A DNA stretch of 64,000 nucleotides from the NCBI RefSeq assembly GCF_001625305.1, contig NW_017802935.1:1582173-1646172 (forward strand). The letters are read 5' to 3'. The notes below the pieces were generated by a model. That model was given only the letters and a program-made list of their open reading frames with translations, was not told the DNA's origin and ran no database searches. The position numbers and the translations under genes were made by a program. The DNA is from Branchiostoma belcheri. Lineage: Eukaryota > Chordata > Leptocardii > Amphioxiformes > Branchiostomatidae. Shown here in pieces: positions 12,031 through 23,722 of this stretch; positions within the stretch are counted from its first letter, which is position 1; each line of letters begins with the position of its first letter.

Positions 12031-12414
12031 ATGCATTTGTTTGCAAATACTTCTCTAGTTAAATATCTATTATACATTGCTGTAAACATGTCTTTTTTTA
12101 TAGGTTGAGAAAAATAGGGCAAGGCACTACGAAAGCTTCAATGTGCTATACACATAATCTCTTCAACACATTACAGTCGTTCTACAAGTAGGTGCGAACC
12201 AGACGCATGAATAGGCACAGTCAGCAGGGGGCGTGTGGCTGAATGAATGCCTTTCTGACTGGCTGGATGTGTGATAATCCACCACAGTAAAATGGATATC
12301 CCTAATGATGATTTTATGGTTCTGGGGAGGAGCACTGTCACGTTTCCTGAATAGGTTTGCCCCGCCCCGGGGTGAGTGCCGGCCATTTTGGAATCTTTAT
12401 GTGCGTCCTTGCCC

Positions 12415-12607
12415 TACTCTTCATGCAGAGGTTTGGGTTTGGGTATATTTTTTGCGTGTTTTTAGGCTCTTTTATCGGGCTTTCTTTTTTCACTGGTATA
12501 GTTGGGTTGGCGTAAAAAAAAGATACATGTGCAAAAAAGACAGCCCAATAAAAAGTCTAAAAGCACGCCAAAAAGAAGCCCAAACCCAAACCTAAGCTTG
12601 GAGAGTA
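12415..12607. mobile_element. MITE of the TACTCTCCAAGCAGAGG family (older copy)
   Basis: Long imperfect inverted arms begin tactcttcatgcagagg and end cttggagagta. The family is the same as at 18136-18279 and 34920-35141. No target duplication is preserved. Confidence 0.7.
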
Positions 12608-13016
12608 TCCATGTCAAATTTGCTCACTGTCCATTTAACAATATATTATTAATATCATGTCCTATTGTTTCTGTACTCTGGCTGACCCCCTTTTCTCAAA
12701 AACATTCCGTTCCAATTTTCCGCTCCAGTTCTGGATTGTCTAAATGGTACTTATTTGGCAAAAACACATTTCCATTTCTTCTGTAGTCGTTACATTGTTC
12801 TCTGTTTTTCAATTAAAGTCACATAAAAGTCACATTTAGAAACACCTGTTAGTGTAAGTGTCCTTTTTTATGGTGCGGGTAAAAGGGAACTGCCCTCTCC
12901 CTCTTTTGGCGGAGCTCAACTCAAAACAGTATAGAACAACATGTCATGAAACAGAAAACATCCGTTTACTTTGTATATACAAACTTACAAGTCACGATCA
13001 CTTTTGGTGAGAATTT

Positions 13017-13201
13017 AGTAGCCTCCGTAGCAGACTTATAGAACTGGGGGTTTGGTGGTCTTCGGCTGTTTTCTGATTCAAAAAACGGGGATAATTCAAC
13101 CAGGCCGGCTATGTTGTCTATATGCAATCAGAAAATAGCACATAAAAGCTCCCAAAGACCCTGAAGATCCCCAGTTTTTGGCATGTTATGGAGGCTACTA
13201 T
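13017..13201. mobile_element. MITE, TAGCCTCCGTAGCAG ends
   Basis: A foldback element beginning tagcctccgtagcag and ending atggaggcta. Family members are at 16036-16340, about 36025-36218, and partial tandem copies at about 27275-27400. Confidence 0.7.
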
Positions 13202-13939
13202 GGATGTAGGTCAGAATTTTGATTTATGCCTGTATGTACTACTAGTAATTGGGACTCGCACGCTGTAAAATTTTACGATCTTTTAAATACCTATTATTAA
13301 ACTAGTGGACAAAATCACCCGAAATGCAAACTACGTTGATGACGGTTATATATGTCACTAACACATATGTTACACTCATAGAACACTAGTTCTGTTGGAC
13401 ATTCGTGACGTTGAAAAAGAATGGTGGATGTCACTCGAAACGTCCGGAAATAATCTCCGTAATGAATATATACAGTGATAGAGTTTGAATTTTCTATGAG
13501 CACAAAATGCGAACGGTTTCTTACCTTTCTTTCCGAATTTCAGCCGCGATGTCTACATGTACTAACGTTACATATGAGTGCGGGGTGAGTTGTCTACAGT
13601 TGTCTTACTACGTGTACTTTTACGATTCGCTCGGCTAGAGTCTGCGTTAGGTAACAAAACCGGTTTTTCCTCTCTTCTGTCTTCAGCACGAAACTGACAC
13701 AGTTTAAGTGCCGGACACAGCGTAATGCTAAACAGTATACTACCTTATTGTGTTCGTCTGCTAAATGACAGTATTAAAATGTTAATGTTGTAATAGACTT
13801 TTAAGTCGTATGATATTGTGATTGTCCAGGATTTAGACTTATTCTTAATTGTTCTTTGTAATGTCTAATGCTCATTAAGTCCTGATAATATTTGAAGGAC
13901 GTACGTGTTTGTGTACAGAAACTGCAATTCAGAATTCTC

Positions 13940-14038
13940 TCCCCCCTCTCTCTTTCTCTCTCTCTTTCTCTTTCTCTCTCTCCTCTCTCTCTCCTCCTCC
14001 TCTCCTCCTCCTCCTCCTCCTCTCTCCTCCTCCTCCTC

Positions 14039-14088
<50 letters not shown>

Positions 14089-14442
14089 TCAATCGTCTGA
14101 CCGACACCCTCTCAATTTGCAGTGCTGTAATCGTGAATACTAACAGGTGTATACATGAAAGACTTAAGTAACTTTGATGGAAAATAATTTAATGCAATGT
14201 AATGTGACTACAGGAAAAAAATGAGATTTCTTATGTCAAATTTGTAGAGGATCTAAAACCATACAGACAATCCAGAATTGAGCAATTATCGGAAGTGGAG
14301 CGGAATGATTTTTGATTGACTGAAAAGGCTATTGTCTCTGCACTCTGCCTGACCCCTTATTAGGACAGCAAAGAGAAATACAGAAAGGCTACGTGATCAT
14401 GTTTCATGGCGTCATCACCGGTGGTACACATGCGCGCGCGCA

Positions 14443-14522
<80 letters not shown>

Positions 14523-14560
14523 CACACACTAACACACTCACAAACACACACACACACACA
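13940..14560. repeat. (TC)n and (CA)n microsatellites
   Basis: Positions 13940-14087 are CT/CTC repeats and 14440-14562 are (CA)n. Long frames here on either strand are low complexity. The interval 14563-14900 holds a LINE-type tail, with AATTCAGCC near 14778 and AATAAACCAATAAA near 14830. Confidence 0.9.
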
Positions 14561-14934
14561 CAAACAAACACAATGAGTTCAGTGCAGAAAGTACTTAGCC
14601 GATCACAGAAAGCAGGATTTTTATTCTAGACAGCCGATCCAACATGGATATAACGTGTGTACCTCACACGCTCTACAAGCTATTATTCCAAAGTGATATA
14701 TTAATCTGTAGATTCCGATATGATTGTAATTTGTATTTCCCTATTATTAATGATTCATATTGTAAACAAACATCAGAATTCAGCCCTGTATGTCAAGGCT
14801 GCGAGATATGTTGTTGATATGTTGATACAAATAAACCAATAAAGAAATTATTCATCATTGATGATATAATAAAATAGACTTCCGTTAAAATATCATATTA
14901 CGCCAAATCACGGCTAGAGATGGTATTACCTTTT

Positions 14935-15470
14935 ATGTCCTACCTGGGCCGCGATTACGTTCGATACGGGTGTTCCGACCCGTGTGATAACTAGCGGTAC
15001 GGCCCGGGGGTTCTTTACGCGTACGGCCCGGGCCTTCCAAATGTTCCGTGGAACGATTCGAACGCATTTCGGCCTAACCGCATGCACCGATTTCGAAATT
15101 CGAATATGTTGTCGCATTTTTTTTGGGTTTAGGGACACCAAATTTTCGCTCATTTCGCATTGAAAGGCGCGTTTTTTGGGTGGGTATGACATAAATAAAA
15201 TACAACATGGTGTATTCCGCATCACCCTCGGTCCCAGCCCTCCCGCGGACCGGATCGCCCTCCGGCCTTCGGCCGTCGGGCGATCCGACGCGCGGTCGGG
15301 CTGGTACCTCGGGCGATACGAAATACACCGTGTTGTATTCTATATGTCTCTACCAGGCTTTAGAAGTGGCAAACTGTACTCCTGTAGTGTACCAACTCCC
15401 CCAGCATGTTATCTGTCTATTTGGCCGATTCCTACTCTTTCCAGCCACTTCTGAAGCCTGGTAGAGGCTA
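14935..15470. repeat. Hairpin-rich repeat, related to 7845-8230
   Basis: Positions 14940-15345 match 7845-8230 in order. Its right part (about 15195-15348) is a long imperfect palindrome with arms of about 70 bases around CCGGCCTTCGGCCG. A related fragment is at about 33815-33910. Positions 15347-15470 are a diverged foldback element with TCTACCAGG/CCTGGTAGAGGCTA ends. At 15670-15860 there is a minisatellite of about 20 bp around TTGATACTGTCTTGCCAAG. Confidence 0.65.
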
Positions 15471-16035
15471 GCTTTTACCCCTTCGATATTATCGATACGT
15501 TTCCACCAAACGTTGCTCTGGCATTTTCATTAGAAAAGTATCATTGGAACACGACAGTCAACATGTCACATGATTATACACGTATCAATTACTTAATTTG
15601 ACTATACTAAACTATAGTAGGACCAATATGATCATCTTATTTTCGTTGGTGGAAACACCATACAACACATACTGTCTTTATATCAATTTGATACTGTCTT
15701 GTCTACTAGTATTTGATACTGTCTTGCCAAGTTTATACTGTCTTATCAATTTGATACTGTCTTGCTAAGTTGATACTGCCTTGGCAATTTGCTACTGTGT
15801 TACCAATTTGATACTGTCTCATCAATTTGCTACTGTCTTGCCAAGTTGATAACTATCTTGCAGCCACCAAAAGATCTGCTTGGAGATTACTTATAAGTAA
15901 AGTCGACTATAGTAAGATCAATATGATCGTCTTTAGCTGGTGAAACACCATACACTTGGGACCAAACACGGTTTGGTTCTATCTCAGAATGCTGTCGGGC
16001 CGTGGCAGTGTTAGTCCACACACAACCCGTCAGCC

Positions 16036-16340
16036 TAGCCTCCGTAGCAGGCTTATAGAACTGGGGGTTTGGTGGTCTTCGGCTGTTTTCTGATTAGCCC
16101 AGTTCAAAAAAACTGGGGCAAATTCAACCAGGCCGGCTATGTTGTCTATATGCAATCAGAAAATAGCACATAAAAGCTCCCAAAGACCTAACCTGGGTTC
16201 CAGACCCATAGCACACTGGACACAAAAAATAGGCTCACTGAGATATTTTGTGTCCAGTGTGCTATGGGTCTGGAACCCAGGCTACCAAAGACCCTGAAGA
16301 CCCCCAAATCCCGTAGTTTTTTGGCATGCTATGGAGGCTA
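16036..16340. mobile_element. MITE with 9-bp target duplication, itself carrying an insertion
   Basis: The ends are TAGCCTCCGTAGCAG and ATGGAGGCTA, flanked by direct CCGTCAGCC at 16027-16035 and 16341-16349. A second foldback element (16189-16284) is inserted in it. Confidence 0.85.
16189..16284. mobile_element. Nested 96-bp foldback element with 9-bp target duplication
   Basis: A near-perfect hairpin: it starts TAACCTGGGTTCCAGACCCA and ends with its reverse complement, CTGGAACCCAGGCTA. The flanks are identical CCAAAGACC (16180-16188 and 16285-16293). It sits inside the older element 16036-16340 and so gives a relative age. Confidence 0.88.
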
Positions 16341-16354
16341 CCGTCAGCCGCACT

Positions 16355-17111
16355 TTAGCTGATGTAAGCCACGCAAGCGTTGGCAATCTTCAGCACGACA
16401 CACTTGTAGCGGAACCCTTCTTCGCAGGTGTCCCCATCCTTGATCAGCACCCGTTGGGTGTAGGAGACGTGCTTGCAATAGTAGTCCAGCATTTCTGCAC
16501 CGCTCAGGTCGACCGGGAACTGCGTGTGGCACTGCACGTACTCGATAACCGTGGGACTCCTGTTGGGGTCCTCGTGCCTTTGCTCGGACCAGGGGCAGAC
16601 GGGCCGCCCCCTCTGGGAGCCGGTCTTCAGGTCGGAGCAGGTCTGCGAGCCGTCGGCGCCCGCGCACGGCCGGTACAACTCGTTGGCGGGGTAGCTGGGG
16701 TAGGCCAGGGCGCTGGCATAACCGGACGTGCAGTTGGCGTACACCTACGGTGAAAAAATTAATGATATGATATGATATGAATCTTTATTGCATGTTCTTG
16801 CCCAGATGGGCTAAATGCACAAGGGGACATGCAGTATGCAAAACATGAATATTGCATACTGGAACGCTATATTCTAATGCTAAAGACCCTGAAGACCCTC
16901 AAAACCCCAGTTGCCAGGGCGCTGCTGTAACCGGACGTGCAGTTGGCATACACCTACAAAACGGTGAAAAAATTAATGTAACTAGAAGTAACATTTGCAA
17001 AGCAAATGCATTATGTTTACCTTCGGACATGGTCTGCTCTGTTAATTCTTACTCAAACACATTCACATGTACTACTACTACTACTACTACTGCTGCTGCT
17101 GCTACTAACGT

Positions 17112-17143
<32 letters not shown>

Positions 17144-17144
17144 A

Positions 17145-17175
<31 letters not shown>

Positions 17176-20100
17176 ACTACTACTACTTCTACTACATATG
17201 TACTACTACCACTACTACTACTACTGCTACCACTACTGCTACTGCTACTACTACTACCACTACTACTACCACTACTGCTACTGCTACTACCACTACCACT
17301 ACTACTACTATTGCTACTAACCTCGGCAACCTGGGCGGCCGTCAGGACCAGGCATGGGGACACGGTGTCGTCCCCAGAGTTCCGTGCGGTGCGGACTGCC
17401 GCCTCTTCGTCGTTAGGCGTTGCCCCGTCGTTAGGCGTCGCCCCGTCGTCGCCATGGTTACACGATGTCGAGTCTCCTCCTTCCGTTGTCGTGATCGCAC
17501 CGTCGGCAGTTGGGCTGACGTCGGTTGGCATCTCTGCGTCGCTACCTGACGTCTCCGCACCTTCGGTAGACGCTGGGCTGGCGTCTGCTTGCGTGGCGTC
17601 AGTTGTCACCTGTGACGTGACCGCACCACCAGTAGTACTCGGGTTGGCGTCAGTTGTTGGCAACTGTGCGTCTGTACTTGGCGTGAGCACGCCGACGTCA
17701 GCAGTAGGGCCCACGTCTGCGGAAGAAGACGACGTCGTCGCCGACGGAATGACGCCACCGTGGACTGACGCCAGGTGACGTCCGCAGCTCAGCAACGTCA
17801 CAAGAAACACCTGGAAACGCACCAAGAAACGAAGTAGTAGTAATTTGTTTATTGTTAAAACACATTAGATCGGCCTTGCAGCCACAGCTGAATTGCGTCG
17901 AGCTTTTCCCTACAAATTCAACTACAGTAAAATAACATAGTTATTATGGCAATATGTGCAACTGACATAAAATATAAAACTCATATTGGGGCTTGTTTCT
18001 GCAGTTTTAAAAACCCAAAGTATGAAATACTGATTGAAATGTGCTAATGTGAAGCAGTATGTGTCAATGTTATAAAGCCTTATGCAGAATATTTTCAGTT
18101 TTGCTGCCCTGAAATCGCACTGGATGCCTTTAAACTACTCTCCAAGCAGAGGTTTGGGTTTGGGGTTATTTTTATTGCACGGTGGAAGAAAAATTCAGTG
18201 CAAAAGAGAAACCCCGGTAAAAAAAAGCCTAAAAACACGCTAAAAATAACCCCATACCCAAACCTCTGCTTGGAGAGTACCTTTAAACCTCCTTGGGTAG
18301 TTGCGACCAGTAGCCACGCGCTATTGGAGCGGTAAACTAATCAGGATGGCACCAAACAGACTAGCCAAACACACTGTCTTCAGTTTAAATCAAACACACG
18401 CGCGCATTCCTTCTCGCTGTATAAGTACGCCGCGTCAACAACTGTGACTAAACAATCCGGACTGTTTGTACTCTTGTAGGTCTTAAAGACTATTGCTTAC
18501 TGATATTTGGTCGGTTGCTCATAGGAACAGCGCAGGGGGTACTGTTTGTATCGGCGGTGTATAATTGTAAGTAATGTAAAGCGTAATGTCTCAGGAACAA
18601 CATTAAGAAGATTTGCGATTGTTTTGTACTCTTCGGGTCTTTTGCTTACAATTATTTGCTTGGAAACGCAACAGGGCAGGGGGTACCGTTGTATCGGTAT
18701 ACAAAGTAATGTCCCTCTCACACAACATTTAGGAACATTACGGTCATCAGATCTTTTGCTTATTGGAATTTGGGTGGTTGCTGGTCACAGGGGGTACTGT
18801 TGTTTCGGTATTGTATATCTAGTTTACCTAATATACACCCTAAAATACACACCACATTTTACGTTTGTACTCTTGTAGGTCCTCTGCTTACTGATATTTG
18901 GTCGGTTGCTCATAGGAACACTACAGGGGGTACTGTTGTATCGGGCACTGTATACTTACCTGTACGTAATGTACAAAGTAACGTACACAACATTTAGCAA
19001 CATTTACAATTGTTTAGAACTCTTCGGGTCTTTTGCTTACAATTATTTGCCTGGAGACCGTTGTATTGGCAGTGTATACTTGTATCGGCGTACATAATAT
19101 ACACAGTAACGGTCCAAGAGTGACCCCCACACACAACATTTAGGATTTTTTTTTCATTTAGTAACATTTACGATTGCTTTGTACTCATCAGGTCTTTTGC
19201 TTGCTGTTATTTGCTTGGTTACTGTTAGAAACGTCACAGGGGGTACCGTTGTATCGGCGGTGTATACTTGTACCTGCTATACACAGTATTATAAACGTCC
19301 AACACACACAACATTTAGGAACATTTACGATTGTTTTGTAAATGGTCTTTTGCTTACTGGAATTTGGGTGGTTACTATTAGAAACGCCACAGACAGGGGG
19401 TACTGTTGCTTCGGTATTGTATACCTAGCTTACGTAATATACACCCTAAAATACACACCACATTTTAAGATTGTAGTCTTCAGATCCTGTGCCTACTGGA
19501 ATTTGCGTGGTTGCTATTAGAAACGCCACAGGTAGGGGGTACTGTTGTTTCGGTATTGTATACCTTAGTATACCTATACTATTTTAGATTGTACTCTTTA
19601 TGTTTCGTGCTTCCTGGAATTTTCGTGGTTGCTGTTGGGAACACCACAATAGGTACCGTTATATCTAGGTGTTGTATGCCTACTAACCAAAGTAACGCCC
19701 CAAATACAACATAACCAGACGTCCCATCTCTAGGGTACTAGTGAAGCAATCGGGACGGCAAGTGTTTGTCTTCAAATACTTGAGGCTTTTAAGGCTACTC
19801 GGGGCATGTGGTTTTGGTCGGTTGCTCCTAGATAATTGTAACTTGTTATGGTAAGCAAATTTTGATAAACGTACATCCGGCATATTTAGGGATGACCCAG
19901 AAAAGACCGTTAGCGCGTGTGCGCGTGTACAGGGTACAGGTGATTTTTTTTGTCGCACGGTCACTAGAATTATCACGACATTTTAAAGAATATAGATCGA
20001 CTAGTCCTCTAAATTCTCAAAGCAGTCCTGCAGAAATGCTTCTGAATCTCTCTCCCTCTCTCTCTCTCTATCTGTCTCTCTCTCTTCTCTGTTTCACTCT

Positions 20101-20260
20101 CTCATTCTCTCTCTCTCAAAAGAATAGATAGACTAATCCTCTAAATTTTTGAAGCAATGTAACCACAGAAATGCTTCTGAATCTCTCTCTCTAGCTCTCT
20201 ATCGGTCTCTCTCTCTTCTCTCTGTTTGACACTCTCTCATTCTCGATATCTCTCTCATTC

Positions 20261-20298
<38 letters not shown>

Positions 20299-20389
20299 GC
20301 TCTTTCTCGCTCTTTCTCTCTCTCTAGCTTTCTCTATGTCTCTCTCTCTCTAGCTCCCTGTCTCTCTCCCTGTCTCTCTCCCTCTCTCT

Positions 20390-20431
<42 letters not shown>

Positions 20432-21845
20432 CATTCTCTCTCTCTCTCTCTCTCTGGGCGTAGTGCGATTTTCAAGCAGACTAGGGTGACAGAAATAACA
20501 GCCGACAAGGATCTTACGATAACTACTTGACAACCACGCGACACGCACACGACACGTGTACGACTGTTCCAAGACTGATGCCCACAGATCATACGACGAC
20601 GGATGTGCTAGGCCCTTAAAAAAACACCCGACCGAGCGGTACAATAGGTCGAACGTACGAAACTTCACGTTGAGCTTCTAACTGTCACCGGGTTCAGTGA
20701 TCACATACACGTGGTAAGCAGTTCAGTGAGAGTTCATTCTGTAACTTGGCAAACAAGCATATCTAAAACATTTCAGGCATTCACATACCTGACATGAAGA
20801 GTGACACACTTCGAATTTCCAGCCTTTGAGTCCTTATGTTCGTGAAGGTGAAGGTTGGTTCAAGTCTGTTACAACGCGTTACGATCTTTGGATCTGTCGT
20901 AAAGTGGGGCCATTCTTGGGGGCAGCCCTAACCTAGCTCTACCAGGCTTCGGGAGGCGGCTGGGAAGAGTAGAAATCGGCCAAATAGAGAGATAACATGC
21001 CAGGGGAGTTGGTCCGCTGGAGAGTACATTCGGTATGTTATCTCTCTATTTGACCAATCTCTACTCTATCCAGCCGACTCCCGACGCCTGGTAGAGGTTA
21101 GGGCAGCCCTGCCATGTTTCGTTCAAAATCCAGCAACCGAAAAAGCTCTCTTTACTTAGCCTCTACCAGGCTTCGGGAGGCGGCTGGAAAGAGTAGAAAT
21201 CGGCCAAATAGAGAGATAACATGTCAGGGGAGTTTGTCTGCTGGGAGAGAACATTTTGCCGCACCTGAACTAGTACTGTTCTCTCCAGCAGAAAAACTCC
21301 CCTGGCATGTTATCTCTCTCTTTGGCCAACTTCTACTCTTTCCAGCCGCCTCCCGAGGCCTGGTAGAGGCTACTCTTTCATCGGTCCCCGCTAGTGGTTG
21401 GTTTTGTCGCAGACTGCTTGAAAATTATAATATTTTATATCAAAACCGTTTAACGATGTACGGCGAATGCGACTCGGGTTTTCGAGTCACATCTAATATC
21501 AAAAACAATACAAAGCATTACAGAACATGACCGTAGCCAGGATTTTGTCTGCCCACTGTCTGAGGGATCAGCGAGCGCCGTAGACGCGAAGTTCCTCAGG
21601 GGGTCCGGGGGCATGCCTCCCCGGGAAAGTTTGAAAATAAAACCTTCTGAAATGGCATCTCCTGCGTTTTTTTAGAGGATTTTAAGGGAAAAGTCAGAGA
21701 TAACCCCGCTGGTCCACTTTTAAAGAAAAATCTTGGGCCTTTACTTCAAAAGTGGACCTTTGATTCCTGTTCTTCCGAACTCCCCCTGGCTACGGGCATG
21801 AGAACATATAGGAATTATAAATACACTTACCAAAGAACTTGTCAT
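16355..21845 (-). CDS. Secreted IL-17-like cytokine, three exons, 297 aa
   Basis: Exons on the minus strand: 21831-21845 (ATG plus five codons, donor TTG|GTAAGTG), 17322-17810 and 16355-16744 (stop TAA). Phases agree. The joined N-terminus MTSSLVFLVTLLSCGRHLAS is a signal peptide, split by the first intron. Residues ~25-165 are a Ser/Thr/Asp/Gly-rich mucin-like region with a GATPND pair. The C-terminal ~80 residues carry the IL-17 pattern: CPW, then EDPNRSPTVIEYVQC, RVLIKDGDTC and a C-terminal NACVAYIS. Family members are secreted cystine-knot cytokines signalling through SEFIR receptors. The usual C-terminal GCxC is reduced to one cysteine here, and the N-terminal region is unusually long. 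A TATA box lies 200 bases upstream. Intron 1 is ~4 kb of repeats. Confidence 0.8.
16911..16980. repeat. Duplicate of the 5' edge of the IL-17-like exon 3
   Basis: Positions 16914-16979 repeat 16704-16763: the first codons of exon 3, its acceptor and about 15 bases of intron, with a 4-bp insertion and few changes. On the minus strand the copy lies upstream of the real exon, so it offers a competing acceptor. Confidence 0.82.
17060..17320. repeat. Trinucleotide repeat abutting a splice donor
   Basis: (ACT/TGC/ACC)n on the plus strand, about 250 bases. It begins within a few bases of the donor of IL-17-like exon 2 (donor base 17321). Read on the minus strand it is (AGT/GCA)n. Frames running into it give poly-Ser or poly-Val and are not part of the gene model. 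Confidence 0.88.
18136..18279. mobile_element. MITE, TACTCTCCAAGCAGAGG family, 9-bp target duplication
   Basis: The inverted ends TACTCTCCAAGCAGAGG and CCTCTGCTTGGAGAGTA (one mismatch in the arm) are flanked by identical CCTTTAAAC at 18127-18135 and 18280-18288. It lies in intron 1 of the IL-17-like gene. A LINE-type 3' tail in minus orientation (GCCTTGCAG...GAATTGCG) is at about 17835-17925. Confidence 0.88.
18478..19840. repeat. Diverged tandem array of 115-165 bp units
   Basis: About ten units in intron 1 of the IL-17-like gene. Each has a TCTTTTGCTTACTGGAATTT-like start, then GGTTGCT, then AGGGGGTACTGTTGT and TGTATAC. Unit starts are near 18478, 18633, 18748, 18875, 19023, 19188, 19343, 19482, 19597 and 19775. 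Length and sequence vary, so the array is old or subject to gene conversion. Confidence 0.75.
20045..20455. repeat. (TC)n-rich microsatellite
   Basis: About 400 bases of CT repeats with CTAG, CTGT and CTCGC interruptions. It includes a duplicated unit: AGAAATGCTTCTGAATCTC occurs at about 20032 and 20168. Confidence 0.9.
20929..21372. mobile_element. Two foldback MITEs of the TCTACCAGGCTTCGGGAGGCGGC family
   Basis: Positions 20929-21100 are flanked by GGGCAGCCC (20920-20928 and 21101-21109). Positions 21157-21372 have the same arms (TAGCCTCTACCAGG...CCTGGTAGAGGCTA). A third full copy is 27497-27642, and partial copies are at 15347-15470 and about 29329-29376. They lie in intron 1 of the IL-17-like gene. 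Confidence 0.83.
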
Positions 21846-22041
21846 GTTGTAAATATCACTCTGTCGTCGGCGCTTGATAAAATAGACTGGAAGACCGGGC
21901 GTTTTGGCGTTCACTGCTCAGCAAAGTCGTAGAAGACTATATATGAAAAGTACGTCTTGTGTAGATCTAGACCTCGCTCCTCCTTGGTGCGATTGAAGAC
22001 GTCTTCGCTCCAGGACTGAGCTACACCGGGCCGGCCCCTCT

Positions 22042-22049
22042 CTTTTATA
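22042..22049 (-). promoter_or_regulatory. TATA box of the IL-17-like gene
   Basis: The minus strand reads TATAAAAG, about 200 bases upstream of the ATG at 21845. This predicts transcription start near 22012-22018 and a 5' UTR of about 170 bases. An NF-kB-like GGGAATTCTC (one mismatch to the consensus) lies about 40 bases further upstream, near 22082-22091. Confidence 0.6.
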
Positions 22050-22226
22050 CATCACCTAGTGGGCAGGTCGTGACTACTGCGGGGAATTCTCTCCGAAATG
22101 ATTAATAATTGTTCCCGCCGGCAATGTTACAGTCTTAGACCATGACGACATTGCGTAATTTTTAGTTTGTTGGTGTTTTCTTCCTCCTCGTGACTAAGGG
22201 TGACATGGGGGAAGGGGGCGTGGCTA

Positions 22227-22414
22227 TAGTCTCTACCAGACTAACTACGCTGGCTATGTATAGGATAATATTTGCCGGGGTAGTTTGGCCACCTTGTAGG
22301 TTTGACTGGGAAAGAAACTACCTCCCCGCGGCCGGACTCCCTTGGCCAATTTTATTCTCTTTTTTTACCGAAGTCTACGATCCGTATTCCCATAGAAAGG
22401 CATGGTAGAGGCTA
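22227..22414. mobile_element. MITE, TAGTCTCTACCAGAC family, 9-bp target duplication
   Basis: The ends TAGTCTCTACCAG and ATGGTAGAGGCTA are flanked by GCGTGGCTA (22218-22226) and GCGTGGCTG (22415-22423). Related copies are 25292-25499 and, inverted, 32891-33084. Confidence 0.85.
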
Positions 22415-23550
22415 GCGTGGCTGTGTGTATGTGTGTGTACCGGACAGGCAAAGATGGAGGGGGAGTTCCCTGTAGCTCCCACTTGTTAACGGTCACGGGA
22501 TCCAGATTCCCGGTAAGTTAAGCGGAAGGAAGGAAAGAGACTGGGAATCACGTCCATTGAGGCTCTGGCCTGGCTCCAGGCCTGAGTAGTCGTAGTAGTA
22601 GGAAGTAAATGGTTTATTGATAAAAACACGATACAAGTCGGCCTTGCAGTATACACTGAATTGCGCCGAATTTTACATTCCACATACTCAGTAAAACTAA
22701 CACCGTGGGCTAATATACACGTAATACATATACAAGAAACATTCAATTATTGACGACATATGGTTTTCCATACTATAAATATAGCGAGGTGGTTCGACAT
22801 CATGGTAGTCCATGGTAGTTAGCGACAATACGGAGCCGGTGGTAACTCTGGAGTAGTGGAATAAAATAAAATAAACTCTGGAGGATGGCACCCAGGCTGC
22901 CGAAGGTCCACGACTCAAGAACTCGGCACATACGTACAGTGCCGATTCATAAATTCCGCAAAAGCCAGCATGTGCCGGCTTGTCGTATACGTCGCTATGT
23001 ACTGCCGCAAATTCACAACACCAGCTTTGTATTCCTGTGGTTTAGTAGCATTTTAATTTTTGGCCGGATTTTTTTGTTATTATTCGCCCGCGCGCACTAG
23101 TTTGGGGGTCTTCAGAGGATGTCATCCATAAAATTAAGACGGTGTGGCCTTATACCGGCTATACAGATACAGAAGCTGGTGTGTTACGCCGAAGGGCGGT
23201 TACTAGTATACCGGCTATACAGATACAGATACAGATACCATATTGGGTAAAACCACCTCGTGCTTTCTCCCAGTGATGTGTAGTGAAACCAGTTCTGATA
23301 GTTAGTCAGTTTTGATGATAGTTTCTAAGCCTTTATTTTAGCCATTTGTTATGTGAAGATGTATTTTATATAGCTGCGTTTATAGTAGTTGTATAGTATG
23401 TGCATGTGTGTAATATGCTGAGAAATATGTAAGATATGTCAAGTGTTATTCATTTTTCGACAAATTGGAATCAATCTATGTTTACTTGAAGTTTGTTCTT
23501 TTTGTGACTCAATCATGATCATGATGGGCGTCGTTCAATGTTGACTGAGA

Positions 23551-23722
23551 AGTACGAAAGATATGAAAGAAATATGTAAGATAATAACAAAGAAATATGT
23601 AAGATAATAACAAAGAAATATGTAAGATAATAACAAAGAAATATGTAAGATAATAACAAAGAAATATGTAAGATAATAACAAAGAAACATGTAAGATAAT
23701 AACAAAGAAATATGTAAGATAT
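23551..23722. repeat. 23-bp minisatellite, about seven units
   Basis: The unit is GAAATATGTAAGATAATAAC plus AAA, repeated with almost no variation. The flanks (23400-23450, 23820-23850, 24000-24040) hold single diverged copies of AGATATGTAAGGTATGTCAAG, so the array may have grown from a local sequence. Elsewhere in 22425-24560: a minus-oriented LINE-type tail at about 22615-22680 and a GGCTATACAGATACAG repeat at 23150-23250. No gene seen. Confidence 0.85.

Noticed and set aside
16331-16753. Plus-strand frame of 140 codons opposite IL-17-like exon 3
   Set aside because: GC-rich shadow of the minus-strand exon, which has family motifs and splice sites.
22082-22091. Functional NF-kB site upstream of the IL-17-like gene
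   Set aside because: One mismatch to consensus and no other support; mentioned only with the TATA box.
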